The notes beneath the pieces are model-generated. The model saw only the letters and a list, made by a program, of their open reading frames with translations, ran no database searches and was not told the DNA's origin. Both the position numbers and the translations under genes were made by a program. A stretch of 64,000 nucleotides of DNA from Thioclava electrotropha (GTDB lineage: Bacteria; Pseudomonadota; Alphaproteobacteria; Rhodobacterales; Rhodobacteraceae), in the NCBI RefSeq assembly GCF_002085925.2, contig NZ_CP053562.1, positions 3,423,501 through 3,487,500 of the forward strand, read 5' to 3'. Positions 17,520 to 26,558 of the stretch are shown here, one piece after another (within the stretch, counting starts at the first letter, position 1; every line of letters starts with the position of its first letter).

Positions 17520-19412
17520 ATGGAAAGCTTTCTGTTCCAAGCCACGTTCTACCTGCTCGCGATGGTCATCGCGGTGCCGCTGGCCACGCGTGCGGGCCTC
17601 GGCTCGGTGCTGGGCTACCTGATCGCGGGCATCCTGATCGGCCCCGCCACGGGCCTCTCCGGCGCGGAAATGACCGACCTCCAGCATTTCGCGGAGTTCG
17701 GCGTGGTGATGATGCTGTTCCTCATCGGGCTGGAACTGGAGCCGCGCGCGCTTTGGGCAATGCGCGACAAGCTGATCGGCCTTGGCGGGTTGCAGGTGCT
17801 GGTCACCATGGTGCTGGTGACGGCGATCGTCATGGCGATGGGCGAGGATTTCCGCGTCTCGCTGGCGATCGGGATGACGCTGTCGCTGTCCTCGACCGCG
17901 ATCGTGCTGCAGACGCTGAATGAAAAGCGGCTGATGCAGACGGCGGGCGGGCGGTCCTCGTTTGCGGTGCTGCTGACGCAGGATATCGCGGTGATCCCGA
18001 TGCTGGCGCTGATGCCGCTTCTGGCCCTGCCCGGCGCGCGCGCGGTGGCCAAGGCGGGGCACGGCGATCACGTCGTGGCGCGCCTCATCGACTCTCTGCC
18101 CGCCTGGGGCGTCACGGTGATCACGCTGGCCGCCGTCGCCCTCACCGTCTTGATGGGGCACTACCTCGTGCGCCCGCTCTTCCGCTTCGTTCAAGGGGCG
18201 CGGCTGCGCGAGGTGAATACCGCGATGGCCCTGCTGATCGTGGTGGGCATTGCGAGCCTGATGAACCTCGTGGGGCTCTCGCCCGCGCTCGGCACCTTCC
18301 TCGCCGGTGTCGTGCTGGCCGATAGCGAGTTCAAGCACGAGATGGAATCCGACATCGAGCCCTTCAAAGGGCTGTTGATGGGGCTGTTCTTCATCACCGT
18401 GGGCGCGGGCATCAATTTCGACGTCATTATCGCGCAACCCGCCAATATCTTCGCGCTGGTCTTCCTGCTGGTCGCCCTGAAATCGGCGGTGCTTTACGGC
18501 CTCTCGGTGCTGTTCAAAATCCGCGGGCCGGATCGCTCGCTGTTCACGCTGAGCCTCGCACAAGCGGGGGAATTCGGCTTCGTGCTGGTCTCCTTCGCGG
18601 TGGGGCAACGCATCCTGCCCAACGCCTTGGCCGAGAAGCTTCTGGTGGTGATCGCGCTGTCGATGCTGATCACGCCCTTGCTGTTCATCCTGCACGAGCA
18701 GATCGGGTTGCGGCTGCGCAAGCCCCCCGGCCCGGACCCCGACGCGATCGACGAGCAGCAGACGATCATCATCGCCGGCGTTGGTCGCTTCGGTCAGGTC
18801 GTGAACCGTCTGGTGACGATGTCGGGAATGCGGACGACGGTTCTGGACGCCGACCTCAAGACGATCCAGCTGATGCGGACCTTCGGCTTCAAGGGCTATT
18901 TCGGCGACCCGACGCGACCTGATCTGCTCGCCGCTGCCGGGATCAATCAGGCGCGTGTGCTGGTGGTGGCGCTGGACGGGCGCGAGAACACCACGAAACT
19001 GGTGGCCTATGCCCGCCGGATCCGGCCCGATCTGCATATCGTCGCACGCGCCCGCGACCGGACGCATGTGTTCGACCTGTATCGTGCAGGCGCGAATGAC
19101 ATCGTGCGCGAGATGTTCGACAGTTCGCTGCGCGCCGGGCGCTATGTGCTGGAGAATGCGGGGCTCTCGGCCTTCGAGGCCTCCGAGCTGGAGAAGCTGT
19201 TCTTCAAGCTCGACCGGGCCGCGGTGCGCGATCTGGCGCAGGTCTGGAAGCCGGGCGTCCCGGTGGAGCAGAATCCCGACTACATCGCACGCACGAAGGA
19301 GCTCAACGCCGAGCTGGAAGCCGCGATGATGGAGCAGTTCCGCCGCCGCGGCGAGCGCGACGAGAGCGACCGCGAGGCACCGGGCAGCGAGAAGACCGGC
19401 CCCGAAGCCTGA
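17520..19412 (+). CDS. Kef-type CPA2 monovalent cation/proton antiporter with RCK (TrkA-N) domain
   Basis: 630 residues. The first about 390 form a CPA2 antiporter domain with around twelve membrane helices, including GSVLGYLIAGILIGP and the NLVGLSPALGTFLAGVVLAD stretch. A cytosolic NAD-binding RCK domain follows from about residue 415 (IIIAGVGRFGQVVNRLV). The tail after residue 590 is charged. Relatives KefB/KefC exchange K+ for H+ and are gated through the RCK domain. No ancillary KefF/KefG oxidoreductase gene is adjacent. It is preceded by 120 bases after the large envelope protein and ends convergently with carD. Confidence 0.9.
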   Translation: MESFLFQATFYLLAMVIAVPLATRAGLGSVLGYLIAGILIGPATGLSGAEMTDLQHFAEFGVVMMLFLIGLELEPRALWAMRDKLIGLGGLQVLVTMVLVTAIVMAMGEDFRVSLAIGMTLSLSSTAIVLQTLNEKRLMQTAGGRSSFAVLLTQDIAVIPMLALMPLLALPGARAVAKAGHGDHVVARLIDSLPAWGVTVITLAAVALTVLMGHYLVRPLFRFVQGARLREVNTAMALLIVVGIASLMNLVGLSPALGTFLAGVVLADSEFKHEMESDIEPFKGLLMGLFFITVGAGINFDVIIAQPANIFALVFLLVALKSAVLYGLSVLFKIRGPDRSLFTLSLAQAGEFGFVLVSFAVGQRILPNALAEKLLVVIALSMLITPLLFILHEQIGLRLRKPPGPDPDAIDEQQTIIIAGVGRFGQVVNRLVTMSGMRTTVLDADLKTIQLMRTFGFKGYFGDPTRPDLLAAAGINQARVLVVALDGRENTTKLVAYARRIRPDLHIVARARDRTHVFDLYRAGANDIVREMFDSSLRAGRYVLENAGLSAFEASELEKLFFKLDRAAVRDLAQVWKPGVPVEQNPDYIARTKELNAELEAAMMEQFRRRGERDESDREAPGSEKTGPEA

Positions 19413-19436
19413 GCCTCCCCCTGCCCTGCGCACATG

Positions 19437-19466
19437 AAAAAACGCGAGGCTCGCAAGCCTCGCGTT
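19437..19466 (-). terminator. Rho-independent terminator of carD
   Basis: AACGCGAGGCT and AGCCTCGCGTT form a perfect 11-bp stem with loop CGCA. On the minus strand it is followed by six T (AAAAAA at 19437-19442 on the plus strand). It lies just downstream of the carD stop. Confidence 0.85.
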
Positions 19467-19490
19467 GGAAAAGTTCCGCTAATGTCGGGA

Positions 19491-20000
19491 TCAGGCGGCG
19501 CGGCCGACCAGAACCTCGTCGACGGTTTTCGCGGCACGCTCTTCGTCGGTGCCCGAAACGGCGGCGACTTCGCGGGTCAGACGCTCGAGCGCGGCTTCAT
19601 AGAGCTGACGCTCCGAGTAGGACTGCTCGCGCTGATCGTCGCTGCGGTGCAGGTCGCGCACCACTTCAGCGATCGCGAGCAGGTCGCCCGAGTTGATCTT
19701 CTGTTCGTATTCCTGCGCGCGGCGCGACCACATCGCCCGCTTGACCTTCGCCTTGCCCTTGAGGGTCTCAAGCGCTTTGGTCACCATGTCAGGCGAGGAG
19801 AGGCTGCGCATCCCGACTTCGGTCGCCTTGTGCGTCGGCACACGCAGGGTCATCTTGTCCTTCTCGAAGGAGATCACGAAAAGCTCGAGCTTGAGCCCGG
19901 CGATTTCCTGTTCTTCGATGGACATGATTTTCCCCACGCCATGCGCCGGGTAGACGACGAAATCATTGGGGCGGAATTCGGTCTTCTTGGTCTTGGTCAT
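19491..20000 (-). CDS. carD: CarD family transcriptional regulator
   Basis: 169 residues from ATG 20000 (MTKTKKTEF), chosen over the upstream GTG at 20027 because AAGGAAA lies about eight bases before it. The N-terminal RNA-polymerase-interacting domain starts FRPNDFVVYPAHGVGKI, and VTKALETLKGKAKVKRAMWSRRAQEYEQKI begins the helical DNA-binding part. CarD proteins bind the RNA polymerase beta subunit and stabilise promoter open complexes, particularly at rRNA and housekeeping promoters. It is the last gene of a minus-strand run with fdxA and the SUV3-like helicase, with its own long leader and a clear terminator. Confidence 0.92.
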   Translation of the reverse strand: MTKTKKTEFRPNDFVVYPAHGVGKIMSIEEQEIAGLKLELFVISFEKDKMTLRVPTHKATEVGMRSLSSPDMVTKALETLKGKAKVKRAMWSRRAQEYEQKINSGDLLAIAEVVRDLHRSDDQREQSYSERQLYEAALERLTREVAAVSGTDEERAAKTVDEVLVGRAA

Positions 20001-20320
20001 GCGGTTCGTTTCCTTGCAGCCGGTCACGAACCCCGGTATCCAGCGAGCATAGGACGCCCACGGGGCTGAATAGCTCCGCGTTCGTCAGTCAGTCACGAGA
20101 TCTCTTTTGCGGGCGAGCAGGCGACGCAAAAGGTGGGGTCGAACTCATTTTGTAACAGTAATATAGCAAAAAACGCGTGCATTTCAAAGCGCGTTACTGT
20201 CGCGCATGTGTAATATCACACGATTTCAGTGGGTTATGCGGCGCATTTTGACACTTTGCCGCAGCGTAAACCGCCCCAATTCGCTCAGAATCGGGCAAAT
20301 TGGTCAGAATCACCGACCCG
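20001..20320. other. carD promoter region with inverted repeats
   Basis: About 320 bases with no supported gene. It holds CTTTTGCG/CGCAAAAG (20104-20132) and an AT-rich stretch ending near 20220 with ACGCG/CGCGT, nested within CAGTAA/TTACTG at about 20156-20205. The segment is noticeably AT-richer than its surroundings, as expected for a promoter and upstream region. The exact -35/-10 assignment is uncertain. Confidence 0.4.
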
Positions 20321-20659
20321 TCAGTCGCCTTCGCCGGGCGCCTCGGAGAAATACTTCTCCAGCTTGCCACTCTCGCCGTCGTGCTTCTCGGCATCCGGCA
20401 TCGGATCTTTCTTCTGGGTGATCACCGGCCAGAGTTCGGAATATTTCCGGTTGAGTTCGACCCAGGATTCCATTTCCGGCTCGGTATCCGGACGGATCGC
20501 ATCGGCGGGGCATTCCGGCTCGCAGACGCCGCAGTCGATGCATTCGTCAGGATGGATCACCAACGTGTTCTCCCCCTCGTAGAAGCAATCCACCGGGCAG
20601 ACCTCGACGCAGTCGGTATATTTGCAGTTGATGCAGTTATCGATGACGACGTAGGTCAT
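20321..20659 (-). CDS. fdxA: 7Fe-8S type ferredoxin FdxA
   Basis: 112 residues, the usual length of alphaproteobacterial FdxA. Two cluster motifs are visible: [18 protein letters not shown] near the N-terminus (3Fe-4S plus 4Fe-4S ligands), and [16 protein letters not shown] (about residues 40-55). The C-terminal extension [13 protein letters not shown] is diagnostic for this subgroup. It is a small cytosolic electron carrier with no assigned partner here. It lies between the S4-domain gene and carD on the minus strand, an order common in Rhodobacterales. Confidence 0.93.
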   Translation of the reverse strand: MTYVVIDNCINCKYTDCVEVCPVDCFYEGENTLVIHPDECIDCGVCEPECPADAIRPDTEPEMESWVELNRKYSELWPVITQKKDPMPDAEKHDGESGKLEKYFSEAPGEGD

Positions 20660-20760
20660 TGGTGAAACCCCGATTGAACAGCTTCCTGACCCGTCCTAGC
20701 GGGGGATGCCACCTCTTTCAAGAGAGAGCCCGAGCTTTTCGCTGCGGCATTCCGCACAGC

Positions 20761-21051
20761 TTAGCCTTCCGGTTCGAGCAATGCGTAAAGCGCCTGCGCC
20801 TCGACCGCCGGACCGCGCCGGGTGCCGCAGTCCAGCACCCGCAAAACGCAGATCCGCGCGTCCTGCCCTTTTCCAAGTCTGAGCGTCAGCACATCGCCCG
20901 GCCCGATCGCCCGGCCGGGCTTATCGATGCGCTGACCGTTGACGCGCGTCTTGCCACCCTGAACCAGCTCCTGCGCGAGGCCGCGGGTCTTACAGAACCG
21001 CGCCTGCCAGAGCCATTTGTCGATGCGGATGCGCTCGGGCGCGTCAGCCAT
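20761..21051 (-). CDS. S4-domain RNA-binding protein (HslR/Hsp15-like)
   Basis: 96 residues comprising essentially one S4 domain: RIDKWLWQARFCKTRGLAQELVQGGKTRVNG (about residues 9-39, written here with the typical KWLW start). Hsp15-type proteins bind free 50S subunits carrying nascent chains to rescue stalled ribosomes. It lies nine bases after the stop of the SUV3-like helicase gene on the same strand, so the two RNA-acting proteins are probably co-expressed. Confidence 0.85.
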   Translation of the reverse strand: MADAPERIRIDKWLWQARFCKTRGLAQELVQGGKTRVNGQRIDKPGRAIGPGDVLTLRLGKGQDARICVLRVLDCGTRRGPAVEAQALYALLEPEG

Positions 21052-21060
21052 GGCGGGTCG

Positions 21061-23892
21061 TTACTTTTTGTCCTTGAGGGCTGCCAGAACCGCGAAGGGG
21101 TTGTCCGGATCGACCGGCTTGTCCTTCTTCGGCGGACGGGCCTCGAAGTTGCGCGCGCCTTGCGGCTTGCCACCCTTCTTGCCCTTGTGACCGTCGCGCT
21201 TGCCATGCGGCTTGCCGCCGCCCTTGCGCTCGCCACGTTCGCCACCGGGCTTGCCACCTTGGCCCTGTTCGCGGCGCGGCGGACGGTTGCCGCGCGGACG
21301 CGGCGCCCAGGTAAAGGTGTAGAACACCTCGACCTCGTCGCTGGTCACGTCATCGGCTGCCACCATGTCGCCGCCGGCCTCGGCCGCAGCCTCCGCCTCG
21401 GGATGGGTCTCGGCAGGCTGCTCGCCGCCGCCAGCCTCGGCTTTCGCCTCGTCGGCCTGCTCGGTCTTGAGCGCCTCGGCGCCGGCTTGCTCTTCGGCCT
21501 TCTCGAGATCGGCAGCCTTCACCTTGGCGCGCTCGCCCTTCTCGGCCTTGTAGCCCATGCCGCCCATCAGATCGGCGAACTGGTCCAGCGTCATGCCGGT
21601 GATCGAGAGCATGTCCGGATTGGCTTCGAACCCGCCGCGGCTGTCCTGCGTGCGCAGCAGATCGGCGAGACGTTCGAGCATGTCGATGCGGATCGCCCGC
21701 GCGCCCGAGGGACGGTAGCCCGACAGGCGGTAGGTCTCGGCATCGAACGCGTCGATATTCGGGATCGTCACGAGGCCCGGAGGCGGGCTTTCGGGGAATT
21801 CATCCGCGCCCGACCACAGCGAGGCCAGCACCAGCCGCAGCCGCGTCGGCGCGGGCTTGAGAAGCGCGGGCATGAAGATCGTGTACTGACCGAAGCGCAC
21901 GCCGTGCTTGCGCAGCGAGCCGCGCGCGTCCTGATCGAGATCCTTCACCTCGGCGGCGACCTGCTCGCGCGGGATGATGCCAAGCGATTCCACCATGCGG
22001 AACGCGAAGCCACGGGCGAGACCCGTCAGCTCTTCGTCACGGCTCATCGCCAGAAGCGGCTCGAACAGGGCTGCGACCTTGCGGTCGATGAAATGCTGCA
22101 GACGGCGCGTAACCTTCTCGGCCACATCCGCGCCCGCCTCGTCATCGACGAAAGCCTGCACGGTCGGCTTCAGGAGATCGGGCCCCTTCACCAGCTTGCC
22201 GACAGCGGTATCGCCCCACATCAGGCCGCCCTGCTCGGTGAAATCCATCTCCGTATCGGGGGCGTTGTAGAAGCGGTCCGCGCGCAGGCTGAACTCGGGC
22301 GCAAGCGCCTCGTAGGCCGCGCGGGCAAGCATCTTCGCCTCGTCGGGCGAGCCGGTCTCGTCCTGCTTGAACCGGAATCCTTCCAAACGGCCCGCGAATT
22401 CGCCTTCAACCGTCACTTCGCCCTTGTCGTTCACCTCGGCCACGAGGGTCTCCTTCTGCTTGAGCCGGCGCATCAACACAGAGGTGCGCCGGTCCACAAA
22501 TCTTTGCGTCAGCGCGCCATGCAGCGCGTCCGACAGGCGGTCTTCTACAGCGCGGGTCGCCTCGCGCCAATGGCTTTCATCATCGACCCACCCTTTGCGT
22601 TGCGCAACATAGGTCCATGTGCGGATGAAGGCGAGACGACGCGAGAGCGTGTCGATATCGCCGCCCGTCCTGTCGATACGCTCGATCTGACGTGCAAGCC
22701 AGTCCGAGGGCACGCCCTTGCCCGATTGCAGGAACTCGAAGATGCGCGCCAGAAGCGTTGCATGTTCGGCCTCGGAAATCGAACGAAAATCGGGGATTCG
22801 GCAGACATCCCAAAGGAGTTGCACATCCTTTGGGCTGGTAATGCGGTCGCGGATCGCCGGATCGTCAGCCAGCACCTTGAGCGCGCGCGCATCGTCCGCC
22901 TCGCGCCCCTTGGTGAGCCATTCGCCGTCCGGCCGCGCGTCGAGCGACTGGATCAGCCGGTCCACGGTGCCGAATTCCAGCCGCGCATTGCGCCATTGCA
23001 GCCGCTGCAGCGGCGCGAAACGGTGATTCTCGACCGCTTCGATCACCTCGGGCTGCAGCGGGCGCGCCTCGCCCGTCACGCCGAACGTGCCGTCGGTGGT
23101 GTGGCGCCCCGCGCGGCCTGCGATCTGTGCCAACTCATGCGGGAAAAGCGGACGCATCCGCCGCCCGTCGAATTTCGAGGTGGCCGAAAACGCGACATGG
23201 TCGATATCGAGGTTGAGCCCCATCCCGATCGCATCGGTGGCCACGAGATAATCCACGTCGCCATTCTGATACATCTCGACCTGCGCATTGCGGGTGCGGG
23301 GCGACAGCGCCCCCATCACCACCGCGCAGCCACCTTTCTGGCGGCGGATCAGCTCCGCGATCGCATAGGTATTCTCGACCGAAAACCCGACGATGGCCGA
23401 GCGCGGCTTCATCCGGGAGATTTTCTTCGAGCCGGAATAGGTCAGCTCGGAAAACCGCTCGCGCTTCGTGAACTGCACCTTCGGCACCAAGGCGGCGATC
23501 GCCCCCCGCATCGTCTCGGAGCCGAGGAACAGCGTCTCGTGCAGCCCGCGCGCATGCAGCAGCCGGTCGGTGAAGACATGACCGCGCTCGGGGTCGCCAC
23601 ACAGCTGGATTTCGTCGATGGCAAGGAAGTCCGCACCGATCCCCGTCGGCATCGCCTCGACCGTGCAGACCCAGTACTGCGTGCGTTCGGGCACGATCCG
23701 CTCTTCGCCGGTGACCAGCGCCACCACGCTCGGCCCACGCTGCGCCACGATCCGGTCATAGACCTCGCGCGCGAGCAGCCGCAGCGGCAGCCCGATGACG
23801 CCGGTCCGATGCGCCAGCATCCTCTCGATTGCGTAATGGGTTTTGCCGGTATTGGTCGGCCCCAGAACGGCCGTGATCCGCCCGCCTTGCAT
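21061..23892 (-). CDS. SUV3-like ATP-dependent RNA helicase
   Basis: 943 residues from ATG 23892 (MQGGRITAVLGPT). The frame extends upstream to 23952, but that would overlap the TPR gene, and the Walker A motif GPTNTGKT is already at residues 11-18. The DEIQ box (AIDEIQLCGD), the helicase C motif (ATDAIGMGLNLDI) and QIAGRAGRHTTDG are intact. The family includes mitochondrial SUV3, the degradosome/RNA surveillance helicase. The C-terminal third is Lys/Gly/Arg-rich and likely disordered RNA-binding tail. It sits between a TPR protein and an S4 protein gene on the minus strand. Confidence 0.88.
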   Translation of the reverse strand: MQGGRITAVLGPTNTGKTHYAIERMLAHRTGVIGLPLRLLAREVYDRIVAQRGPSVVALVTGEERIVPERTQYWVCTVEAMPTGIGADFLAIDEIQLCGDPERGHVFTDRLLHARGLHETLFLGSETMRGAIAALVPKVQFTKRERFSELTYSGSKKISRMKPRSAIVGFSVENTYAIAELIRRQKGGCAVVMGALSPRTRNAQVEMYQNGDVDYLVATDAIGMGLNLDIDHVAFSATSKFDGRRMRPLFPHELAQIAGRAGRHTTDGTFGVTGEARPLQPEVIEAVENHRFAPLQRLQWRNARLEFGTVDRLIQSLDARPDGEWLTKGREADDARALKVLADDPAIRDRITSPKDVQLLWDVCRIPDFRSISEAEHATLLARIFEFLQSGKGVPSDWLARQIERIDRTGGDIDTLSRRLAFIRTWTYVAQRKGWVDDESHWREATRAVEDRLSDALHGALTQRFVDRRTSVLMRRLKQKETLVAEVNDKGEVTVEGEFAGRLEGFRFKQDETGSPDEAKMLARAAYEALAPEFSLRADRFYNAPDTEMDFTEQGGLMWGDTAVGKLVKGPDLLKPTVQAFVDDEAGADVAEKVTRRLQHFIDRKVAALFEPLLAMSRDEELTGLARGFAFRMVESLGIIPREQVAAEVKDLDQDARGSLRKHGVRFGQYTIFMPALLKPAPTRLRLVLASLWSGADEFPESPPPGLVTIPNIDAFDAETYRLSGYRPSGARAIRIDMLERLADLLRTQDSRGGFEANPDMLSITGMTLDQFADLMGGMGYKAEKGERAKVKAADLEKAEEQAGAEALKTEQADEAKAEAGGGEQPAETHPEAEAAAEAGGDMVAADDVTSDEVEVFYTFTWAPRPRGNRPPRREQGQGGKPGGERGERKGGGKPHGKRDGHKGKKGGKPQGARNFEARPPKKDKPVDPDNPFAVLAALKDKK

Positions 23893-23911
23893 CGCAGCTC
23901 CGTTCCAGCCC

Positions 23912-24484
23912 TTAGAGAGCCGTGCCCTGATGCGCCTTATCGAGGCGCGCAATGGCGTCTTTCACATCCTGTTGATGCGGATTCAAGGCAAAAGACTTCT
24001 GATAGGCCTCAAGCGCGCGCTTGTCGTCGCCCATCTCTTCGAGGATCGCCCCCAACCCGGCAAGCGCGCCCCAATGACGCGGCTCCAGCTTCAGGGTGCG
24101 CGCGATATCCGCCGCCGAAGGACCGTAAAGCCCGGCCATGAAATAGGCCGTCGCCCGTCCGTTCCAGCCTGCGGAAAAATCGGGGGCATGATCGGTCAGC
24201 GCCGTGAAATGCTCGATCGCGGCCTCGGTGTCGCCCGCGTCCAGTGCGTCCTCGCCGCGCTTGAACAGCAAATCCATCGCCGCAGACCCCGAGCGCGACC
24301 ACGCCCTGCGGATGTCCGCCTCGGCCCGCGACCAGCCCGGATCGTTCGGATCGGCCAACTCTTTGAAATAGGGCTCGAGCCCCGCGGTTTCGGCGCTGGC
24401 GGGGAATGCCGCCATTGTTCCCAGCATCGCCGAAAAGCAAAATGCCGTGACGACACATTTGTATCTGTCAAATCGCTGCCACAT
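23912..24484 (-). CDS. Exported TPR-repeat protein
   Basis: 190 residues with an N-terminal signal peptide (hydrophobic AFCFSAMLGTMAAFPASA, cleavage about residue 31). At least three tetratricopeptide-like helical pairs follow; the repeat phase is visible in AAIEHFTALTDHAPDFSAGWNGRA and ALEAYQKSFALNPHQQ. TPR domains mediate protein contacts; the partner is unknown. It is the first gene of the run leading to the SUV3-like helicase (20 bases) and is divergent from the SCP2-domain gene by 65 bases. Confidence 0.8.
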   Translation of the reverse strand: MWQRFDRYKCVVTAFCFSAMLGTMAAFPASAETAGLEPYFKELADPNDPGWSRAEADIRRAWSRSGSAAMDLLFKRGEDALDAGDTEAAIEHFTALTDHAPDFSAGWNGRATAYFMAGLYGPSAADIARTLKLEPRHWGALAGLGAILEEMGDDKRALEAYQKSFALNPHQQDVKDAIARLDKAHQGTAL

Positions 24485-24549
24485 AAATCATGACTGTAAT
24501 GCAATTGCCGGAGAATGCGAGAGCCCGGCCATCAAATTTGGAGGACGCG

Positions 24550-24837
24550 ATGAGCGAGGTTATCGACAAGGCCGTTGAGGCACTGCGGGCGAAACTGCCC
24601 GATGGGTTTTCTTCGACTGCAAAATTCGTGATCGAGGACGAAGGCTCGATCATCGCCGACGAGAACGGCGTGCGTGAAGGCGACGACGACGCGGAAGTCG
24701 TTCTGACCGCCGACCGCGAGACTTTCGAAGGCATGCTCAACGGCGATGTGAACCCCACCGCGGCCTTCATGTCCGGCAAGCTTTCGGTCGACGGCTCGAT
24801 GGGCCTCGCCATGCAGCTGGGTGCGGCGCTCGCCTGA
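24550..24837 (+). CDS. SCP2 sterol-binding domain protein
   Basis: 95 residues from ATG 24550, chosen over an upstream ATG because GGAGG lies five bases before it. The whole protein is one SCP2-type lipid-binding domain, with the ending GDVNPTAAFMSGKLSVDGSMG typical of short bacterial members. The domain binds hydrophobic ligands; the native ligand is unknown. Its stop overlaps the start of the next hydrolase gene (TGATG), so translation is coupled. Confidence 0.88.
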   Translation: MSEVIDKAVEALRAKLPDGFSSTAKFVIEDEGSIIADENGVREGDDDAEVVLTADRETFEGMLNGDVNPTAAFMSGKLSVDGSMGLAMQLGAALA

Positions 24838-25820
24838 TGGAACGCGCACCGCTTTTCGAAGAGATCGCGCGCGGCCCCGAGGGGGGCGCGGCCTACTGGC
24901 TGACGGCGGAAGATGGTGTGCGGATACGTTTCGCGCATTGGCCTGCCCCGCCCCAACCACGCGGCACGGTCTTTCTGGGATGCGGACGCACCGAATATGT
25001 CGAGAAATACGGCCCTGCGGCCGCGGAATTCGCGGCCCGGGGCTATGCCATGCTCGCCATCGACTGGCGCGGGCAAGGCTTGGCCGACCGGCTTTTGCCC
25101 GACGCGCCCGAAAAGGGCCATGTCGGCGGCTTGCAGGATTACCAGTGGGATCTGCATGCGGTGATCGCCGCCGCAGACGAGCTGGGCCTGCCGCAACCCT
25201 ATTACATCGTGGGTCACTCGATGGGCGGCGCGATCGCGCTGCGCGCGGTGATGCACGAACACCATCGCTTCAACGCGGTCGCCTTCTCTGCGCCGATGTG
25301 GGGGATCGCCACCTCGGCCCTGCTGCACCCGTTCCGGATCGTGCTGGCGAACCTGCTGGGCGAAGGTTTCCTTGCGAACAACTATCCGCCCGGCATGAAC
25401 GGCACCACTTACGTTTATCGCGACAGTTTCGAGTCGAACCGCCTGACCCGCGACCCCGAGATGTGGGCCTGGCTGGTCGAGCAGGCCGCGAAACATCCCG
25501 AACTGACGCTGGCCGGCCCGACGATCCACTGGGTTGCCGAGAGTCTGCTGGAATGCGAGGCGCTGGCAGCCCTGCCCTCCCCCGACCTGCCCTGCTATTG
25601 CGGCTTGGGCGGGGTGGAGAAGATCGTGCACACGCCCGCGGTCCATGAGCGGATGGGACGCTGGCCGAAGGGCAAGCTGGACGTGATCCCCGGCGCCGAG
25701 CACGAATTGATGATGGAAGTCCCCGCGACGCGGAAACGCTTCTACGACGGCTGCGCCGCGCTGTTCGACGCGGCGGGCGGGCTGGAGGCCCGCGAGCCGG
25801 TTAAAGCTGAATCTGCGTGA
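24837..25820 (+). CDS. Alpha/beta hydrolase (serine aminopeptidase / lysophospholipase-like)
   Basis: 327 residues of alpha/beta hydrolase fold. The nucleophile elbow is GHSMGGAIALRAV (Ser at about residue 129). The His of the triad is likely in GAEHELMMEV near the C-terminus. This group includes lysophospholipase L2-type and monoglyceride lipase-like enzymes. Its coupling to an SCP2 lipid-binding protein supports a lipid substrate. The last 20 bases overlap the 3' end of the convergent Anbu gene. Confidence 0.8.
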   Translation: MERAPLFEEIARGPEGGAAYWLTAEDGVRIRFAHWPAPPQPRGTVFLGCGRTEYVEKYGPAAAEFAARGYAMLAIDWRGQGLADRLLPDAPEKGHVGGLQDYQWDLHAVIAAADELGLPQPYYIVGHSMGGAIALRAVMHEHHRFNAVAFSAPMWGIATSALLHPFRIVLANLLGEGFLANNYPPGMNGTTYVYRDSFESNRLTRDPEMWAWLVEQAAKHPELTLAGPTIHWVAESLLECEALAALPSPDLPCYCGLGGVEKIVHTPAVHERMGRWPKGKLDVIPGAEHELMMEVPATRKRFYDGCAALFDAAGGLEAREPVKAESA

Positions 25821-26526
25821 AGCTGTCGCGCAGCGCGTTCGACCAAGCTTCCGACATTTCCGCGAAATCGCTGTCGCCCGCCTCGATGCGGCGCTGACTG
25901 GAAATCCGGCAGTCGTCCTTCTTGATCACCGCCAGATCGAGCGGCATTCCCACCGAGAGATTCGAGCGCAGCGTCGAATCCATCGACAGAAGCACCGCCT
26001 TCTGAGCGTCGATCAGGTTGGTCTCGGGACGCACCACGCGATCGAGGATCGGCTTGCCGTATTTATGTTCGCCGATCTGCAGGAAGGGCGTGTCCTCGGT
26101 CGCCTCGATGAAATTGCCTTCCGGGTAGATCAGGAACATCCGCATCTCGCCGCCCGCGCGCTGGCCCGCGACGATCATCGAGGCCGAGGTCGAGACCCGC
26201 TCGGCATCCATCCGGCTCGTGATGTCCTTGCGCACGCCCGCCATCGTGTTGCCGATAATCTCGGCCACTTTCAGCATGGTAGGCGCTTCCATGATCGAGC
26301 TGTCGCCCGTCGCGTCGCTCGCATCGGCCGCTTCGCGCAACCGCGCCAGGGTCGTTTGCGTCACCGAGAGCGAGCCCGCGGTCATGATCGCGATCACCCG
26401 TTCGCCGGGCTCCTCGAAGGTGAACATCTTGCGATAGGTCGCGATGTTATCGAGCCCGCCGTTGGTCCGCGTGTCCGACAGCAGCACCATCCCCTCGTTC
26501 AGCAAGAGGCCTACGCAATAGGTCAT
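25801..26526 (-). CDS. Anbu-type proteasome-like peptidase
   Basis: 241 residues of the Ntn-hydrolase proteasome-like fold. It starts MTYCVGLLLNEGMVLLSDTRTN with Thr2 as predicted nucleophile after Met removal, the hallmark of Anbu (ancestral beta-subunit; also called BPH). It follows a transglutaminase, an alpha-E protein and a circularly permuted ATP-grasp gene, the well-known conserved Anbu cluster. Together the cluster is thought to make and process a peptide-like product; its natural substrate is not known. The 3' end overlaps the hydrolase gene tail by 20 bases. Confidence 0.92.
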   Translation of the reverse strand: MTYCVGLLLNEGMVLLSDTRTNGGLDNIATYRKMFTFEEPGERVIAIMTAGSLSVTQTTLARLREAADASDATGDSSIMEAPTMLKVAEIIGNTMAGVRKDITSRMDAERVSTSASMIVAGQRAGGEMRMFLIYPEGNFIEATEDTPFLQIGEHKYGKPILDRVVRPETNLIDAQKAVLLSMDSTLRSNLSVGMPLDLAVIKKDDCRISSQRRIEAGDSDFAEMSEAWSNALRDSFTQIQL

Positions 26527-26558
26527 GTTCGTTCCCTGATCCCTGACAAGCGCGCAAT

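Noticed and set aside
14031..19433. 1800-residue open frame on the minus strand
   Set aside because: It runs antisense to the envelope protein and antiporter genes and has Gly/Arg-rich repetitive composition with no domain. It results from high GC and biased third positions.
20659..24141. 1160-residue open frame on the plus strand
   Set aside because: Antisense to the S4 protein and SUV3-like helicase genes, which have clear motifs. The Arg/His/Leu-rich product is typical of a shadow frame.
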